64,000 nt of DNA from an uncultured Flavobacteriales bacterium (lineage in GTDB: Bacteria; Bacteroidota; Bacteroidia; Flavobacteriales_D; Crocinitomicaceae). Shown here piece by piece: positions 1-9,210 of this stretch; position 1 is the stretch's first letter; each line of letters opens with the position of its first letter. The stretch lies in contig CAIOSO010000068.1 of assembly GCA_903860985.1 (NCBI GenBank), positions 1-64,000 on the forward strand, written 5' to 3'. The notes under the pieces were generated by a model that ran no database searches, was not told where the DNA came from, and was given only the letters and a program-made list of their open reading frames with translations. A program made the translations under genes and the position numbers.

Positions 1-1557
1 ATTGGACTTTCCTATTTCGAAGAACGTGGATTTCGTAAAGACATCATCGAACGTTTTCAACTCGGATATTGCCTCAACAAAGGAGATGATTTCACGAAAA
101 AAGCACTCGAAAAGGGCTATAAGTTAGATTACCTCGAAAAAGTTGGACTCGTTAAAACCAAGGATGATCGTTCCTTCGATTTCTTCCGTGGACGTGTGAT
201 TTTTCCTATTCATAGTATTTCTGGTCGTGTTTTAGGCTTCGGAGGACGTACCTTGCTTGCGGATAAAAAAATCGCAAAGTATTTCAATTCACCAGAAAGT
301 ATCATCTACAACAAAAGTGAAATCCTTTATGGATTGTACTTTGCTAAAGGTGATGTCGTCAAATACGACGAGTGTTTGCTATGTGAAGGATATACGGATG
401 TTATAAGTATGCATCAAGCGGGAATGCAACACGTGGTTTCTTCTTCTGGTACCTCGTTGACGAAAGAACAAGTAAAGTTGGTGAAGCGTTACACGAAAAA
501 TTTGACGATTTTGTATGATGGCGATGCAGCCGGAATCAAAGCGAGTTTTCGTGGAATCGATTTGATTTTAGAGGAGGGCATGAATGTGAAAGTTGTGCTT
601 TTTCCAGATGGCGAGGATCCAGATTCTTTTTCAAAGTCCCGAAGTTCAAGTGAACTTGAAGAATATATCAAATCCCACAAACAAGATTTCATCACCTTTA
701 AGGCTTCGATTTTGTTGTCTGATGGCGTGAATGACCCCATTCGCAAATCAGAATTAATCAAAGAAATTGTTCATTCGGTTTCCTTAATTCCCGATCAAAT
801 TACGCGTAGTGTTTACATTCAGGAAATAGCTCGCCAATTTGAGATTTCTGAATCCATTGTCAACAGTGAATTGATGCGCTTGCGGAAATCCAGCATGGCT
901 AAGCAATTGCAAGAACCGCTAATAAAGGAGCTAGATCTACCGAAGGAAAGTTCCAATTTGTTGCAGGATGATCGATTTATTCAAAGTCAAGAAGCAGATC
1001 AAACATCCGTGGATATTAAGCACGAGGATGAAATCATCCGCATGATGATTAAATACGGAACGCGTGAGGTCCTGATCAAAGAAATTGGAAACGAGGATAA
1101 ATCAACAAGTGTCATCGAACTCATTATTCAAGAAATTGAAAGTGATGATTTGCGCATTGAACAACCGCTTTACCGTGAAATCTATGGATTGTTCATGGAC
1201 GGAATAAAGGATAACACCCTCCTTTCTGCCTCGTATTTGAAACGAATGGAAAATCAGGAGATTGTGGCATTCGTGAGTGATTTGGAAAGCGATGACAGAG
1301 AATTAAGCCACAATTGGGTCGGAAAATATAATATACACACGAAATCAGAGGAAGATAATTTATACGAATCTGTGATGAATGCGATTTATCACTTCAAACT
1401 CATCAAAGTGGAGCAGCATATCCAAGGATTACAGCGTGAATTGAAAGAGAAAAACCCACAAGGAGAAGATTTAATTCTATTGCTCTCCGAACAAATGGTG
1501 TATGCAAAAGTGAGAAAAGAGTTTTCGGAAAAATTAGGGAGGATCATTACCAGATAG
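1..1557 (+). CDS. dnaG: DNA primase DnaG (5' truncated)
   Basis: The reading frame is open from the first base, so the N-terminal zinc-binding domain lies outside the window; 518 residues remain. The enzyme makes the RNA primers for chromosome replication. The TOPRIM catalytic core is visible: EGYTDV with its glutamate near fragment residue 129 and the acidic DGDAAG near 173-178. A long, weakly conserved helical C-terminal part follows, where DnaB helicase normally binds. The stop (TAG, 1555-1557) is one base from the next start, so the two genes are probably cotranscribed. Nothing suggests a defective gene. Confidence 0.95.
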   Translation: MGLSYFEERGFRKDIIERFQLGYCLNKGDDFTKKALEKGYKLDYLEKVGLVKTKDDRSFDFFRGRVIFPIHSISGRVLGFGGRTLLADKKIAKYFNSPESIIYNKSEILYGLYFAKGDVVKYDECLLCEGYTDVISMHQAGMQHVVSSSGTSLTKEQVKLVKRYTKNLTILYDGDAAGIKASFRGIDLILEEGMNVKVVLFPDGEDPDSFSKSRSSSELEEYIKSHKQDFITFKASILLSDGVNDPIRKSELIKEIVHSVSLIPDQITRSVYIQEIARQFEISESIVNSELMRLRKSSMAKQLQEPLIKELDLPKESSNLLQDDRFIQSQEADQTSVDIKHEDEIIRMMIKYGTREVLIKEIGNEDKSTSVIELIIQEIESDDLRIEQPLYREIYGLFMDGIKDNTLLSASYLKRMENQEIVAFVSDLESDDRELSHNWVGKYNIHTKSEEDNLYESVMNAIYHFKLIKVEQHIQGLQRELKEKNPQGEDLILLLSEQMVYAKVRKEFSEKLGRIITR

Positions 1558-1558
1558 T

Positions 1559-2668
1559 ATGTTGAGCACGACACTTTTTCATATCGGTCCTTATAAAATA
1601 TGCTTTTGGAACTTGGTGTTTTTAACACTCATTTTTTTAATTGCCGCTATCTTACGTCGAATCGTTCACCGACTGCTCAAACGTTACGTGAAAACGACTC
1701 ATATCAACCTAGAAGGCAGGCAATTGGCTTGGTTGAAGTTATTAAGTCAAAGTGTGTATTTACTCGCAATTTATGTCGCAGTATTGAGTTTCAAGTTCAA
1801 TAACCATCACGTTACCTTCAACAAGTTTTTGACCTACAAATTCATCGATTTAGGGTCCATCAAAATTGATTTCAAGGATTTGTTGATCATCGTATCGGTA
1901 TTCTTTGGCGCAAGGATGCTGATTAACCTGAGTAAATTATACATCGGTCGCAAATTCAAACGAAACACCAATTACGATGCGGCATCCGAATATGTATACA
2001 TTCAGATTGCGAAATATGTCATCTATGTATTTTCCATTCTTTTTTGCTTTCAGCTACTCAACATTGACTTGGTAATCATTCTCACTAGTTCGGTTGGATT
2101 GTTAGTTGGAATTGGACTCGGTTTACAAGATGTGTTCAAGGACATGATAGGCGGAGTAGTTTTATTAGTAGAAGGTAATTTGCGGGTAGGAGACATTGTT
2201 GAAATTCATGGTACATCTAAAAGTTCACAGAAATCAACGGATGCCATCGTTGCAAAAATCCTGAGAATTAGTGTTCGAACAACGCAAATTCAAACCCGTG
2301 AAGGAAATGTACTCATCATTCCAAATACACGATTAACACAAGAACAAATTGAAAATTGGAGTCACGGTTCTGAATTGACGAGGTTTAAAATTAATGTAAC
2401 CGTAGATTTTGGAGCCGACACAGAATTAATTAAACGTTTGTTAATTCAAGCAGCCATGGCGCATCCGAAAGTCAAAAAAAGCCATCCGGTTTTTGTGAGT
2501 TTAGCAGATTTTGGTGAAAATGGTTTAGGATTGGAATTAATATTTTGGGCAGACCATAGTTGGGACATCGATATTTATAAGTCGGAAATTCGTTTTGAAA
2601 TCGACCGCTTGTTTAGGGAATATGCTATTCAAATCCCATATCCACATCGCACCATTAATCAGATTTAA
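1559..2668 (+). CDS. MscS-family mechanosensitive ion channel
   Basis: A 369-residue membrane protein. Hydrophobic segments lie at about residues 16-35, 60-80, 105-125 and 150-165, followed by the pore helix and MscS signature at about 175-215 (glycine-rich LLVGIGLGLQDVFKD, then GGVVLLVEG and GDIVEI). The rest is the cytoplasmic beta and alpha/beta domain. Such channels open under membrane tension and release solutes during hypo-osmotic shock. The N-terminal membrane part is longer than in the minimal MscS. It starts one base after dnaG stops and ends directly against convergent pdxJ, with no terminator visible between them. Confidence 0.9.
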   Translation: MLSTTLFHIGPYKICFWNLVFLTLIFLIAAILRRIVHRLLKRYVKTTHINLEGRQLAWLKLLSQSVYLLAIYVAVLSFKFNNHHVTFNKFLTYKFIDLGSIKIDFKDLLIIVSVFFGARMLINLSKLYIGRKFKRNTNYDAASEYVYIQIAKYVIYVFSILFCFQLLNIDLVIILTSSVGLLVGIGLGLQDVFKDMIGGVVLLVEGNLRVGDIVEIHGTSKSSQKSTDAIVAKILRISVRTTQIQTREGNVLIIPNTRLTQEQIENWSHGSELTRFKINVTVDFGADTELIKRLLIQAAMAHPKVKKSHPVFVSLADFGENGLGLELIFWADHSWDIDIYKSEIRFEIDRLFREYAIQIPYPHRTINQI

Positions 2669-3385
2669 TTAGTCACGCAACAAGTGTAAATAGCGCTGGA
2701 TGGTGTTTTCTATTCCAAGGTACAAGGCATCGGAGATTAAGGCATGTCCGATGGAAACTTCATCCAATTGACAAACTTCCGTTTTGAAATAACGTAGATT
2801 ATCCTGGTTCAAATCATGTCCAGCATTGATGCCCAAACCTATAGAAACGGCAAACTCAATCGCTTCAAGATAAGCGCTTAGTGCTTTTACAGGATCCTTT
2901 CCAAAAAAGTCAGCATAAGGACCCGTATATAACTCGATTCGGTCTGCACCAGCTTTTTTCGCTAGCTCAATCCAATGTTTATTTGGTTCGATGAATAAGG
3001 AAGTGCGAACACCGCGAGATGAAATTTCTTGTAAGGTTTCACTCAAAAAATCTTGGTGCTTATCCGTATCCCAACCCGCATTTGAGGTAAGTACATCCGG
3101 TCCGTCAGGAACTAATGTCGCCTGTGTAGGTCGTATGTCGGAAATAAGCGTCAAATAACGGCTATCTGGATATCCTTCTATGTTGTATTCTGTCTGAACA
3201 ACTTTCGCGATGTCATAGGTGTCTTTTGTTGTGATGTGTCGTTCATCTGGACGAGGATGCACCGTAATTCCTTGCGCACCAAATCGCTCACAGTCCATGG
3301 CAAATTGTACCACATTGGGCATTTCTCCACCTCGGGCATTTCGAAGCGTAGCAATTTTGTTGATGTTCACACTCAGTCTTGTCAT
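2669..3385 (-). CDS. pdxJ: Pyridoxine 5'-phosphate synthase
   Basis: PdxJ condenses 1-deoxyxylulose 5-phosphate with 3-amino-2-oxopropyl phosphate to give pyridoxine 5'-phosphate, the last ring-forming step of the DXP-dependent vitamin B6 pathway. The 238-residue protein starts [19 protein letters not shown] and carries the family motifs [13 protein letters not shown] and [12 protein letters not shown] use the ATG at 3383-3385: the frame stays open to a TTG at 3406, but that codon lies inside a promoter box (3404-3411). The CBS-protein gene is divergent and shares the short upstream region. Confidence 0.95.
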   Translation of the reverse strand: MTRLSVNINKIATLRNARGGEMPNVVQFAMDCERFGAQGITVHPRPDERHITTKDTYDIAKVVQTEYNIEGYPDSRYLTLISDIRPTQATLVPDGPDVLTSNAGWDTDKHQDFLSETLQEISSRGVRTSLFIEPNKHWIELAKKAGADRIELYTGPYADFFGKDPVKALSAYLEAIEFAVSIGLGINAGHDLNQDNLRYFKTEVCQLDEVSIGHALISDALYLGIENTIQRYLHLLRD

Positions 3386-3403
3386 GGCACAAAATTTGAC
3401 ACA

Positions 3404-3411
3404 CAAAAGTA
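3404..3411 (-). promoter_or_regulatory. Bacteroidota -7 box upstream of pdxJ
   Basis: TACTTTTG on the minus strand matches the TAnnTTTG consensus exactly and lies 18 bases before the pdxJ ATG. I see no clear -33 TTTG at the expected spacing. Confidence 0.45.
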
Positions 3412-3448
3412 AGAACTCTGAAAGGATTTTACTACTTTGGCGACGCGT

Positions 3449-4111
3449 ATGAGAGCAATTGATTTAATAACAGACGAAATCCCTCCCTTAATCCACACAG
3501 ATTCAGGGGAAAAGGCATTGAGTTGGATGGAGGAATTTAAGGTTTCTCACCTTCCCGTGCTTAAAAACGGCAACTTTGTTGGGGTAGTTTCGGAATCAGA
3601 TATTCTCGATCACCTCAATTTGAATGAAAATTTAGATCGATTATTCCAGCATTTACCACGTCCATTTATTTACGGTCATGCCCATATGTATGATGTCATA
3701 GCCAAAATGGCAGAATTTAAGTTAAGTGTCGTTCCCATTTTAGATCAACAAGAAAATTACCTAGGATGTTGCAGTGTATACCAAGTAATGACACTTTTGG
3801 CTAATACAGGAAGCATTAAAGAAAGCGGGGGAATCATTGTTTTGGAAATGAATTCAAGCGATTACCAACTCTCTCAAATTGCACAAATCGTTGAAAGTAA
3901 TAACGCTCGAATTTTAAGTGTTTTTATGACCTCTCAGCAAGACTCCATGAAAATAGATGTGACAATCAAAGTGAATAGTTACGATTTGAGTAGCATCATT
4001 CGCACCTTTGAACGCTATGATTATACGGTGAAAGCTTCTTTCCAAAATGGACAGGAAGATGAAGACATGCAATGGAGATATGACACATTACTTCAATACT
4101 TAAAATTGTAA
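3449..4111 (+). CDS. CBS-domain protein with ACT-like C-terminus
   Basis: A soluble protein of 220 residues. Two CBS motifs fill about residues 1-130 ([20 protein letters not shown] and [15 protein letters not shown]). A segment at about 135-205 ([23 protein letters not shown] onward) resembles an ACT-type regulatory fold. Such pairs usually bind adenosyl nucleotides or amino acids and sense energy or nutrient state; the ligand here is unknown. I start at the ATG at 3449, not the TTG at 3437. nadK begins two bases after the stop, so cotranscription is likely, and this CBS-nadK order is common in Flavobacteriia. Confidence 0.85.
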   Translation: MRAIDLITDEIPPLIHTDSGEKALSWMEEFKVSHLPVLKNGNFVGVVSESDILDHLNLNENLDRLFQHLPRPFIYGHAHMYDVIAKMAEFKLSVVPILDQQENYLGCCSVYQVMTLLANTGSIKESGGIIVLEMNSSDYQLSQIAQIVESNNARILSVFMTSQQDSMKIDVTIKVNSYDLSSIIRTFERYDYTVKASFQNGQEDEDMQWRYDTLLQYLKL

Positions 4112-4113
4112 CC

Positions 4114-4992
4114 ATGAGAGTAGCAATCTACGGTAGAAAAATAAATAAACAAACGAGTGCGTTTTTCGTCGAAGTGCTTAAGCACATTGCAGATTTTGGA
4201 TGGAAAGCTGTTTTAGAGGAGGAACTAAAAGATCAACTCATAACGAAAGCCGGAATTGCAACAAGCTACGAAACATTCAACAATCACAAAGATTTTCACG
4301 CTGGAATTGATCTACTGATTAGTCTTGGCGGAGATGGAACCTTTTTAAAAGCGGTTTCTTATATTCGCGATTCTGAGGTGCCTATCATGGGAATCAATAC
4401 AGGCAGACTTGGATTTTTGTCCAATATTTCTAAGGATCATATTTACGATAAACTAGCACAGGTTAGGGATAAACAATTCGATTTTCAAAAGCGATCTTTA
4501 TTGCGTGTTTCTACGATGGAAGATGTTTTTGGTGAAGATAATTTCGCCTTGAATGAATTGACTTTACAGAAAAAAGATACCTCTTCGATGGTCACTGTTC
4601 ATGCCTATTTGGATAAAAAATTCTTAAATTCTTACTGGGCTGATGGATTGATTGTTGCCACGCCAACAGGATCTACAGCTTATAGCCTTAGTTGCGGTGG
4701 ACCCATTATAACTCCTGGTTGCCAAGTACATATATTGACACCCATTGCTCCGCACAACTTGAATGTTCGTCCGGTAGTTGTACCTGATCACATGCCAATC
4801 ACCTTGAGTGTTGAAGGAAGAGATCGAAGTTACCTACTTAGCTTAGATGGCGTTTCGAAGCACATCAAACAAGGTGAAGATGTTGTGGTGACGAAGGCGG
4901 AATTTATGATAAATGTTATTAAATTTGAGGACAATAATTTCCTCGATACCATTCGAAACAAAATGCTTTGGGGAATAGATACCCGTAATTAA
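4114..4992 (+). CDS. nadK: NAD kinase
   Basis: Phosphorylates NAD to NADP in the cytoplasm using ATP. The 292-residue protein has the expected motifs: GGDGT at 72-76, GINTGRLGFLS near 93-103, NE at 147-148, and the glycine-rich DGLIVATPTGSTAYSLSCGG near 178-196. It follows the CBS gene by two bases and precedes an FKBP gene by 11 bases. In many Flavobacteriia the genes after nadK are a DUF6089 gene, uppS and bamA; here they are replaced by two secreted prolyl isomerases. Confidence 0.96.
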   Translation: MRVAIYGRKINKQTSAFFVEVLKHIADFGWKAVLEEELKDQLITKAGIATSYETFNNHKDFHAGIDLLISLGGDGTFLKAVSYIRDSEVPIMGINTGRLGFLSNISKDHIYDKLAQVRDKQFDFQKRSLLRVSTMEDVFGEDNFALNELTLQKKDTSSMVTVHAYLDKKFLNSYWADGLIVATPTGSTAYSLSCGGPIITPGCQVHILTPIAPHNLNVRPVVVPDHMPITLSVEGRDRSYLLSLDGVSKHIKQGEDVVVTKAEFMINVIKFEDNNFLDTIRNKMLWGIDTRN

Positions 4993-5003
4993 AAATAAAT
5001 AAA

Positions 5004-5675
5004 ATGATGAAAAAAACACTAGCAATCACCGCATTAATGTTTAGCGTGAATGCAAATGCACAATTAACAAAAGTAGATTCTGTAAGCTATTTGGTTGGAA
5101 TGAATATCGGAGCAAGTATCGTAAAGGATTTTAGTGAGGCGAATGTTAATATGCTGATCAAAGGACTTCAAGATGCGATGACGAAACAAGCGCCCATGTG
5201 TTCGGATCCTGGAAATGCGATGTTGAATGGTTATTTTCAGCAAAAACAACAGGCAACTCAGGCTCAGGAGGAAATGAACAATATGGCATACAAGCAAGTA
5301 GGCGAAGAGTTTTTAGCGAAAAACGCGAAAAGAAAAGGAGTGACCGTTACTGCTTCTGGGTTGCAATACGAAGTCTTAACAGAAGGAAAAGGAGAGCGCC
5401 CTACCGCAACGTCAAAAGTAAAAGTGCATTACCATGGAACAACGCCAGAAGGTGTGGTGTTTGATAGTTCAGTTGATCGCGGAGAGCCAATTTCATTTGG
5501 TTTGGACCAAGTGATTAAGGGATGGACAGAAGGTGTTCAATTGATGAAAGTTGGAGCTAAATACCGTTTTTATATCCCTCAGGAATTAGCATATGGACCA
5601 AGTTCACCTTCTCCAACGATTAAAGCTTACATGCCATTGGTATTTGAAGTAGAGTTAATTGAAATTGAAAAATAA
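5004..5675 (+). CDS. Secreted FKBP-type peptidyl-prolyl isomerase
   Basis: A 223-residue protein with a signal peptide (MMKKTLAITALMFSVNANAQ, cleavage probably after Ala-Asn-Ala or AQ). An N-terminal FKBP_N-type helical segment covers about residues 22-105, as in Mip/FkpA proteins where it forms a dimer. The FKBP domain follows at about 110-222 (VKVHYHGTTPEGVVFDSS, then GWTEGVQLMKVG and YGPSSPSPTI). It probably speeds proline isomerisation during folding of exported proteins. Either of the first two adjacent ATGs could be the start. The next gene begins one base after the stop and is also a prolyl isomerase. Confidence 0.92.
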   Translation: MMKKTLAITALMFSVNANAQLTKVDSVSYLVGMNIGASIVKDFSEANVNMLIKGLQDAMTKQAPMCSDPGNAMLNGYFQQKQQATQAQEEMNNMAYKQVGEEFLAKNAKRKGVTVTASGLQYEVLTEGKGERPTATSKVKVHYHGTTPEGVVFDSSVDRGEPISFGLDQVIKGWTEGVQLMKVGAKYRFYIPQELAYGPSSPSPTIKAYMPLVFEVELIEIEK

Positions 5676-5676
5676 G

Positions 5677-6789
5677 ATGAGAAAAGTAATTTTAAGTATA
5701 AGTTATGTAGCCTCAACCATTTTAACGGTCTTTGGTCAAGTTCCGGTAGATCCAGCAGATGGAATGTATGCTGTTTTTAATACGACGAAAGGGACAATCG
5801 TTTGTCAACTTGAATACAAGTTAACACCCATGACTGTTGCGAACTTCGTTGGATTAGCGGAAGGAAAAAACTTCAAGGTCGATAACGTATCGATTGCTAA
5901 ACCTTATTTCGATGGCTTGACTTTTCACCGCGTCATTAAGGATTTCATGATTCAAGGTGGTTGTCCACTTGGAAACGGCACGGGAGATCCCGGGTATAAA
6001 TTCGGCGATGAGTTCAATGAGAATTTAAAGCACGTGGGCCCTGGGATTTTATCTATGGCCAATTCTGGTCCAGGAACTAATGGAAGTCAGTTCTTCATCA
6101 CGCACAAAGAAACACCTTGGTTAGATGGTAAGCACACTGTATTTGGTCACGTTGTATCTGGTCAGAATGTGGTAGACTCGATTCAACAAGGAGATATCAT
6201 GACATCTGTTCAAATCAGACGCATTGGCAAAGATGCGATCGAATGGAATGCGCAGGAAAATTTTGATAGAATATACATGGCAAAGCAGATTGCGATGAAC
6301 CAGCAGAAAGAAGCTTTTGCGAAAATCGAAGCGATGACCGAAGATGAATACAAGCAGTTCATGTTCGCTGAAGTGAAAAAGGTTCACAAGAAAGCCAAAA
6401 TGACTGAAAGTGGATTGGTATATGTTATTGAAGAAAAAGGATCAAAGGACCGTGTTGTGAAGGGTTCTCAAGTATCCTTACATTATACGGGAACCTTCCG
6501 TGCAGATGGAAAGAAATTTGATTCTTCCAGAGACCGAAATCAAACACTTGATTTTAATTACATCGATCAGAAAATGATTCCGGGATTCGAAGAAGGAATC
6601 GCGATGGTAGGGAAAGGTGGAAAAATCACCATATACATTCCTTATTTCAAGGCATATGGAAAAAATGGTCGTCCAGGAGCAATTCCTCCGTACTCAGATT
6701 TAGTGTTCGAAATCGAAATGGTCAATATTCTTGCGCCAGCGGCACATGATGAACACGATGGGCATGATCACGATGGACACCAACATTAA
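5677..6789 (+). CDS. Cyclophilin-FKBP fusion prolyl isomerase
   Basis: A 370-residue exported protein carrying two unrelated prolyl-isomerase folds. After a signal peptide (residues 1-20, ending VFG-Q) comes a cyclophilin domain at about 30-185 with the catalytic arginine in FHRV (R85), the MIQGG motif and W148 in TPWLDGKH. A charged helical linker spans about 190-243, and the FKBP domain covers about 246-352 (VSLHYTGTF, FDSSRDR, PGFEEGIAMVGKGG). The tail holds six histidines in the last 14 residues and may bind metal. I use the ATG at 5677, one base after the upstream FKBP stop. The stop overlaps the convergent neighbour's. Confidence 0.92.
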   Translation: MRKVILSISYVASTILTVFGQVPVDPADGMYAVFNTTKGTIVCQLEYKLTPMTVANFVGLAEGKNFKVDNVSIAKPYFDGLTFHRVIKDFMIQGGCPLGNGTGDPGYKFGDEFNENLKHVGPGILSMANSGPGTNGSQFFITHKETPWLDGKHTVFGHVVSGQNVVDSIQQGDIMTSVQIRRIGKDAIEWNAQENFDRIYMAKQIAMNQQKEAFAKIEAMTEDEYKQFMFAEVKKVHKKAKMTESGLVYVIEEKGSKDRVVKGSQVSLHYTGTFRADGKKFDSSRDRNQTLDFNYIDQKMIPGFEEGIAMVGKGGKITIYIPYFKAYGKNGRPGAIPPYSDLVFEIEMVNILAPAAHDEHDGHDHDGHQH

Positions 6790-7688
6790 TCGATCATTAA
6801 TCTTTTTACTTCACTCCGGCGACAATCGCTAGATTCGAGTTGAAGGAAGTATAAACCTTTTGAAAGTCCTGAGTAATTCAGGACTTTTTTATTGTCTAAA
6901 AGTACTGCAGATACAATTCCACCAGTTAAATCGCTTAAAATCGCTTTTTGGATGCTTGTCGGACAATCTAATTGAATCAATCCAGTTGATGGATTAGGAC
7001 CAAAGACAAAGTCAAATGAGTTGAGTTCTTCTAAGCCCGAGCCTAAATCAGCGAATGAAAAAGTTAGGTCTGAAATCATCCAGCCTTCTTTTGCACTATT
7101 AACGGTGTCGCTGATGAACCGAAATCGATAGTACATAGTGTCCGTTGGGAAATCTTTTATTGGAAATAACCAGATCCATTCGATTTCAGTGTAGCGATTG
7201 CTAAACGTACCTGAAAATCCTTTTTCACCTGTAAATAAGGTATCTGCGCTCGTGTAAAGTTCATGACTCAAGAAGAGCATGTTCGTCTGGTCCTCAATCA
7301 CATTTGTCCAAGTTATCCCGTAATCACGCGATACCTCGATGATGCCACCATCTTGTAGACTGTCTGAGTGCATGGAATGATGGAATCCCAAAATCAAACT
7401 CAAGGGATACTGATTCCATGCAGGCCAATGTAATTCAAAGGAAGCATTCGTCCCATTCGGATAGGTGTATACGCTGTCGGTAATCAGGACCTTGCCGGGA
7501 TGAGTCAAAGTGGTCTTTTGCGATTGCCCATATTCCCAAAGATTATTGGACGGATCAGGAATGAAGACATACATACAGGTATCGGAAAAATCACATTCTG
7601 CCAAGGGTACGATTCCAAGAAATGGATCAATTTGAGCGCCCACATTGAAAATAGCAAAAAAGATGCATACAAAAATGGAGGTTTTCAT
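6786..7688 (-). CDS. T9SS type A sorting-domain protein, function unknown
   Basis: A 300-residue exported protein. It has a signal peptide (residues 1-18, ending NVGAQ) and a C-terminal type A sorting domain of about 75 residues, recognisable by FGPNPSTGLIQLD near the start, a central LSDLTGG strand and the end SGLSKGLYFLQLES. The middle is beta-rich with many Trp and Tyr residues and no motif I recognise; it may be an adhesin or ligand-binding jelly roll. The sorting domain predicts export across the outer membrane and surface attachment. Its stop overlaps that of the convergent isomerase gene. Confidence 0.8.
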   Translation of the reverse strand: MKTSIFVCIFFAIFNVGAQIDPFLGIVPLAECDFSDTCMYVFIPDPSNNLWEYGQSQKTTLTHPGKVLITDSVYTYPNGTNASFELHWPAWNQYPLSLILGFHHSMHSDSLQDGGIIEVSRDYGITWTNVIEDQTNMLFLSHELYTSADTLFTGEKGFSGTFSNRYTEIEWIWLFPIKDFPTDTMYYRFRFISDTVNSAKEGWMISDLTFSFADLGSGLEELNSFDFVFGPNPSTGLIQLDCPTSIQKAILSDLTGGIVSAVLLDNKKVLNYSGLSKGLYFLQLESSDCRRSEVKRLMID

Positions 7689-7693
7689 GGGTC

Positions 7694-8350
7694 TTAATTT
7701 AAAAAGACATAGGTAATAATATTCGCTCCCATTTGCAAAGCTTGCTTTCTTTTTTCAGCTGTATCGTTATGAACCTGAGGATCTTCCCATCCATCACTTA
7801 AATCAGTTTCGTAGGTATAAAGACAAACGAGTCGACCGTCAATGACGATACCGAATGCTTGTGGTTTTTTGCCATCATGTTCGTGGATTTTCGGCAAGGC
7901 ATTTAGCTTATATTTTTGATTGTAAATAGGGTGATTACTAGGTAGTTCGATAAGTTCATTTGAAGGAAAGATTTTCTTCAATTCGACTCGGATAAATTCA
8001 TCCATTCCATAGTTATCATCGATGTGTAAGAATCCACCCGCTAGTAAGTAATTTCTCAAATTTTCACTTTCCGCTTTAGAGAACACAACGTTACCATGTC
8101 CCGTCATGTGAATAAATGGATATCGAAAAAGATCTTTGCTTCCAACATCGACATAAGGTACATCATTTGAAATCGTGGTGCTCAGGTTTTGGTTGCAGAA
8201 TTGGATGAGGTTCGGAAGCGCTGTTGGATTGGCATAATAGTCACCTCCACCGTTGTATTTTAAAACAGCTAATTGGAAACTTGCTTGACTCCATCCAAAG
8301 GCAGGAAAGAGAAAAAGCACAAGAATAAGTTTGAAAACCGACGAAATCAT
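7694..8350 (-). CDS. DUF4159 domain protein
   Basis: A 218-residue protein with an N-terminal signal peptide (about 21 residues). It matches my memory of DUF4159: an opening FQLAVLKYNGGGDYYANPT, then FIHMTGHGNVVFS, GGFLHIDDNYGMDEFI and the late GRLVCLYTYETDLSDGWEDP. This family has a glutamine-amidotransferase-like fold and is often encoded with von Willebrand or MoxR-type proteins, but its biochemical role is unknown. The start overlaps the stop of the upstream transporter by four bases, so it belongs to the minus-strand run headed by ribD. Confidence 0.82.
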   Translation of the reverse strand: MISSVFKLILVLFLFPAFGWSQASFQLAVLKYNGGGDYYANPTALPNLIQFCNQNLSTTISNDVPYVDVGSKDLFRYPFIHMTGHGNVVFSKAESENLRNYLLAGGFLHIDDNYGMDEFIRVELKKIFPSNELIELPSNHPIYNQKYKLNALPKIHEHDGKKPQAFGIVIDGRLVCLYTYETDLSDGWEDPQVHNDTAEKRKQALQMGANIITYVFLN

Positions 8351-9210
8351 ACAGAAAGATAGATAAACAAAATGGAAATCAATGATGAAATGAACCCAAT
8401 AATTTTAATTTTATTCCATTTCTCTTTGAAAAATAAGCGTCCAATAATCGATGCAATCATCACAATACTTACATTAATGACAGCCAAAATACTACTATTG
8501 CTCCAGGTAAAGACATGGTATGCTCTCATGAGGAAGTAAATCGAAAAATAATTGGGAATCCCTAGAAGGATTCCTGCAATTACGTTTCTCCAAGAGGGTG
8601 AAAGTTTGCCTTGAATGATTAGAATAGCGGTAATAAGTACGCCAATGAATCCAGCAAGTCCAAAGGCAAATGCTGTGAAAAAAGCTGTTTGATTAGGTAG
8701 TAAGACCGAATGTTGAATGTAATTCAAAAGGAAATCTAAGATTCCACTGCCAACGAAAAGGACGAACAACATCCAAGTTGAAGATACCACATTGGTTTTA
8801 ACATCTGTTTGAATACTCATGGCAATGACCCCAAAAATAGCTAATAAAATCCCACCGATTTTTAGCAGTTGTATGTCCTCTGAATAAAAAAGCATCATTC
8901 CAAGAACGGAAAGTGCCATGCTCATTTTGACAGCAACCGAGGTGCTTGAAAGTCCATTTTTTTGAGCACTAAGCCCCATGATTAAAAACAAGCCAATAAA
9001 GAGAATGGCTGCACTTAGTGTATAGCCAAACCAGTTTCCTGAAACGGAGATTAAGTCGTTCCATTTAATTGGAAAAAAGATAAAACCACAAAAAAATGCG
9101 ACGAAATAATTGACCACAATCGCCTGAAATGTGTCAATGTGGAATTTTGGAAATAATTTAAATAGCACAAAAATGAAACTCGAAAAAACAATGGCAAAAA
9201 TTAACTCCAT
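8347..9210 (-). CDS. EamA/DMT-family transporter
   Basis: A 287-residue, very hydrophobic protein with about ten predicted membrane segments in two repeats, the usual architecture of drug/metabolite transporters in the inner membrane. Small-residue motifs such as GGILLAIFGVIAM at the end of the first half are typical. The substrate cannot be read from the sequence. It overlaps ribD by one base and the DUF4159 gene by four, so translation is probably coupled; a link to riboflavin is possible but is only inference. Confidence 0.82.
   Translation of the reverse strand: MELIFAIVFSSFIFVLFKLFPKFHIDTFQAIVVNYFVAFFCGFIFFPIKWNDLISVSGNWFGYTLSAAILFIGLFLIMGLSAQKNGLSSTSVAVKMSMALSVLGMMLFYSEDIQLLKIGGILLAIFGVIAMSIQTDVKTNVVSSTWMLFVLFVGSGILDFLLNYIQHSVLLPNQTAFFTAFAFGLAGFIGVLITAILIIQGKLSPSWRNVIAGILLGIPNYFSIYFLMRAYHVFTWSNSSILAVINVSIVMIASIIGRLFFKEKWNKIKIIGFISSLISILFIYLSV

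Noticed and set aside
3437-3448. Upstream TTG start for the CBS protein (and similar TTG starts for pdxJ, hemE, lpxK and the CCA enzyme)
   Set aside because: In pdxJ, hemE, lpxK and the CCA enzyme the TTG is part of a TAnnTTTG box, and an ATG with a good family-like N-terminus lies shortly downstream. The CBS case is weaker (a TACTTTG variant), but the ATG at 3449 is still preferred.
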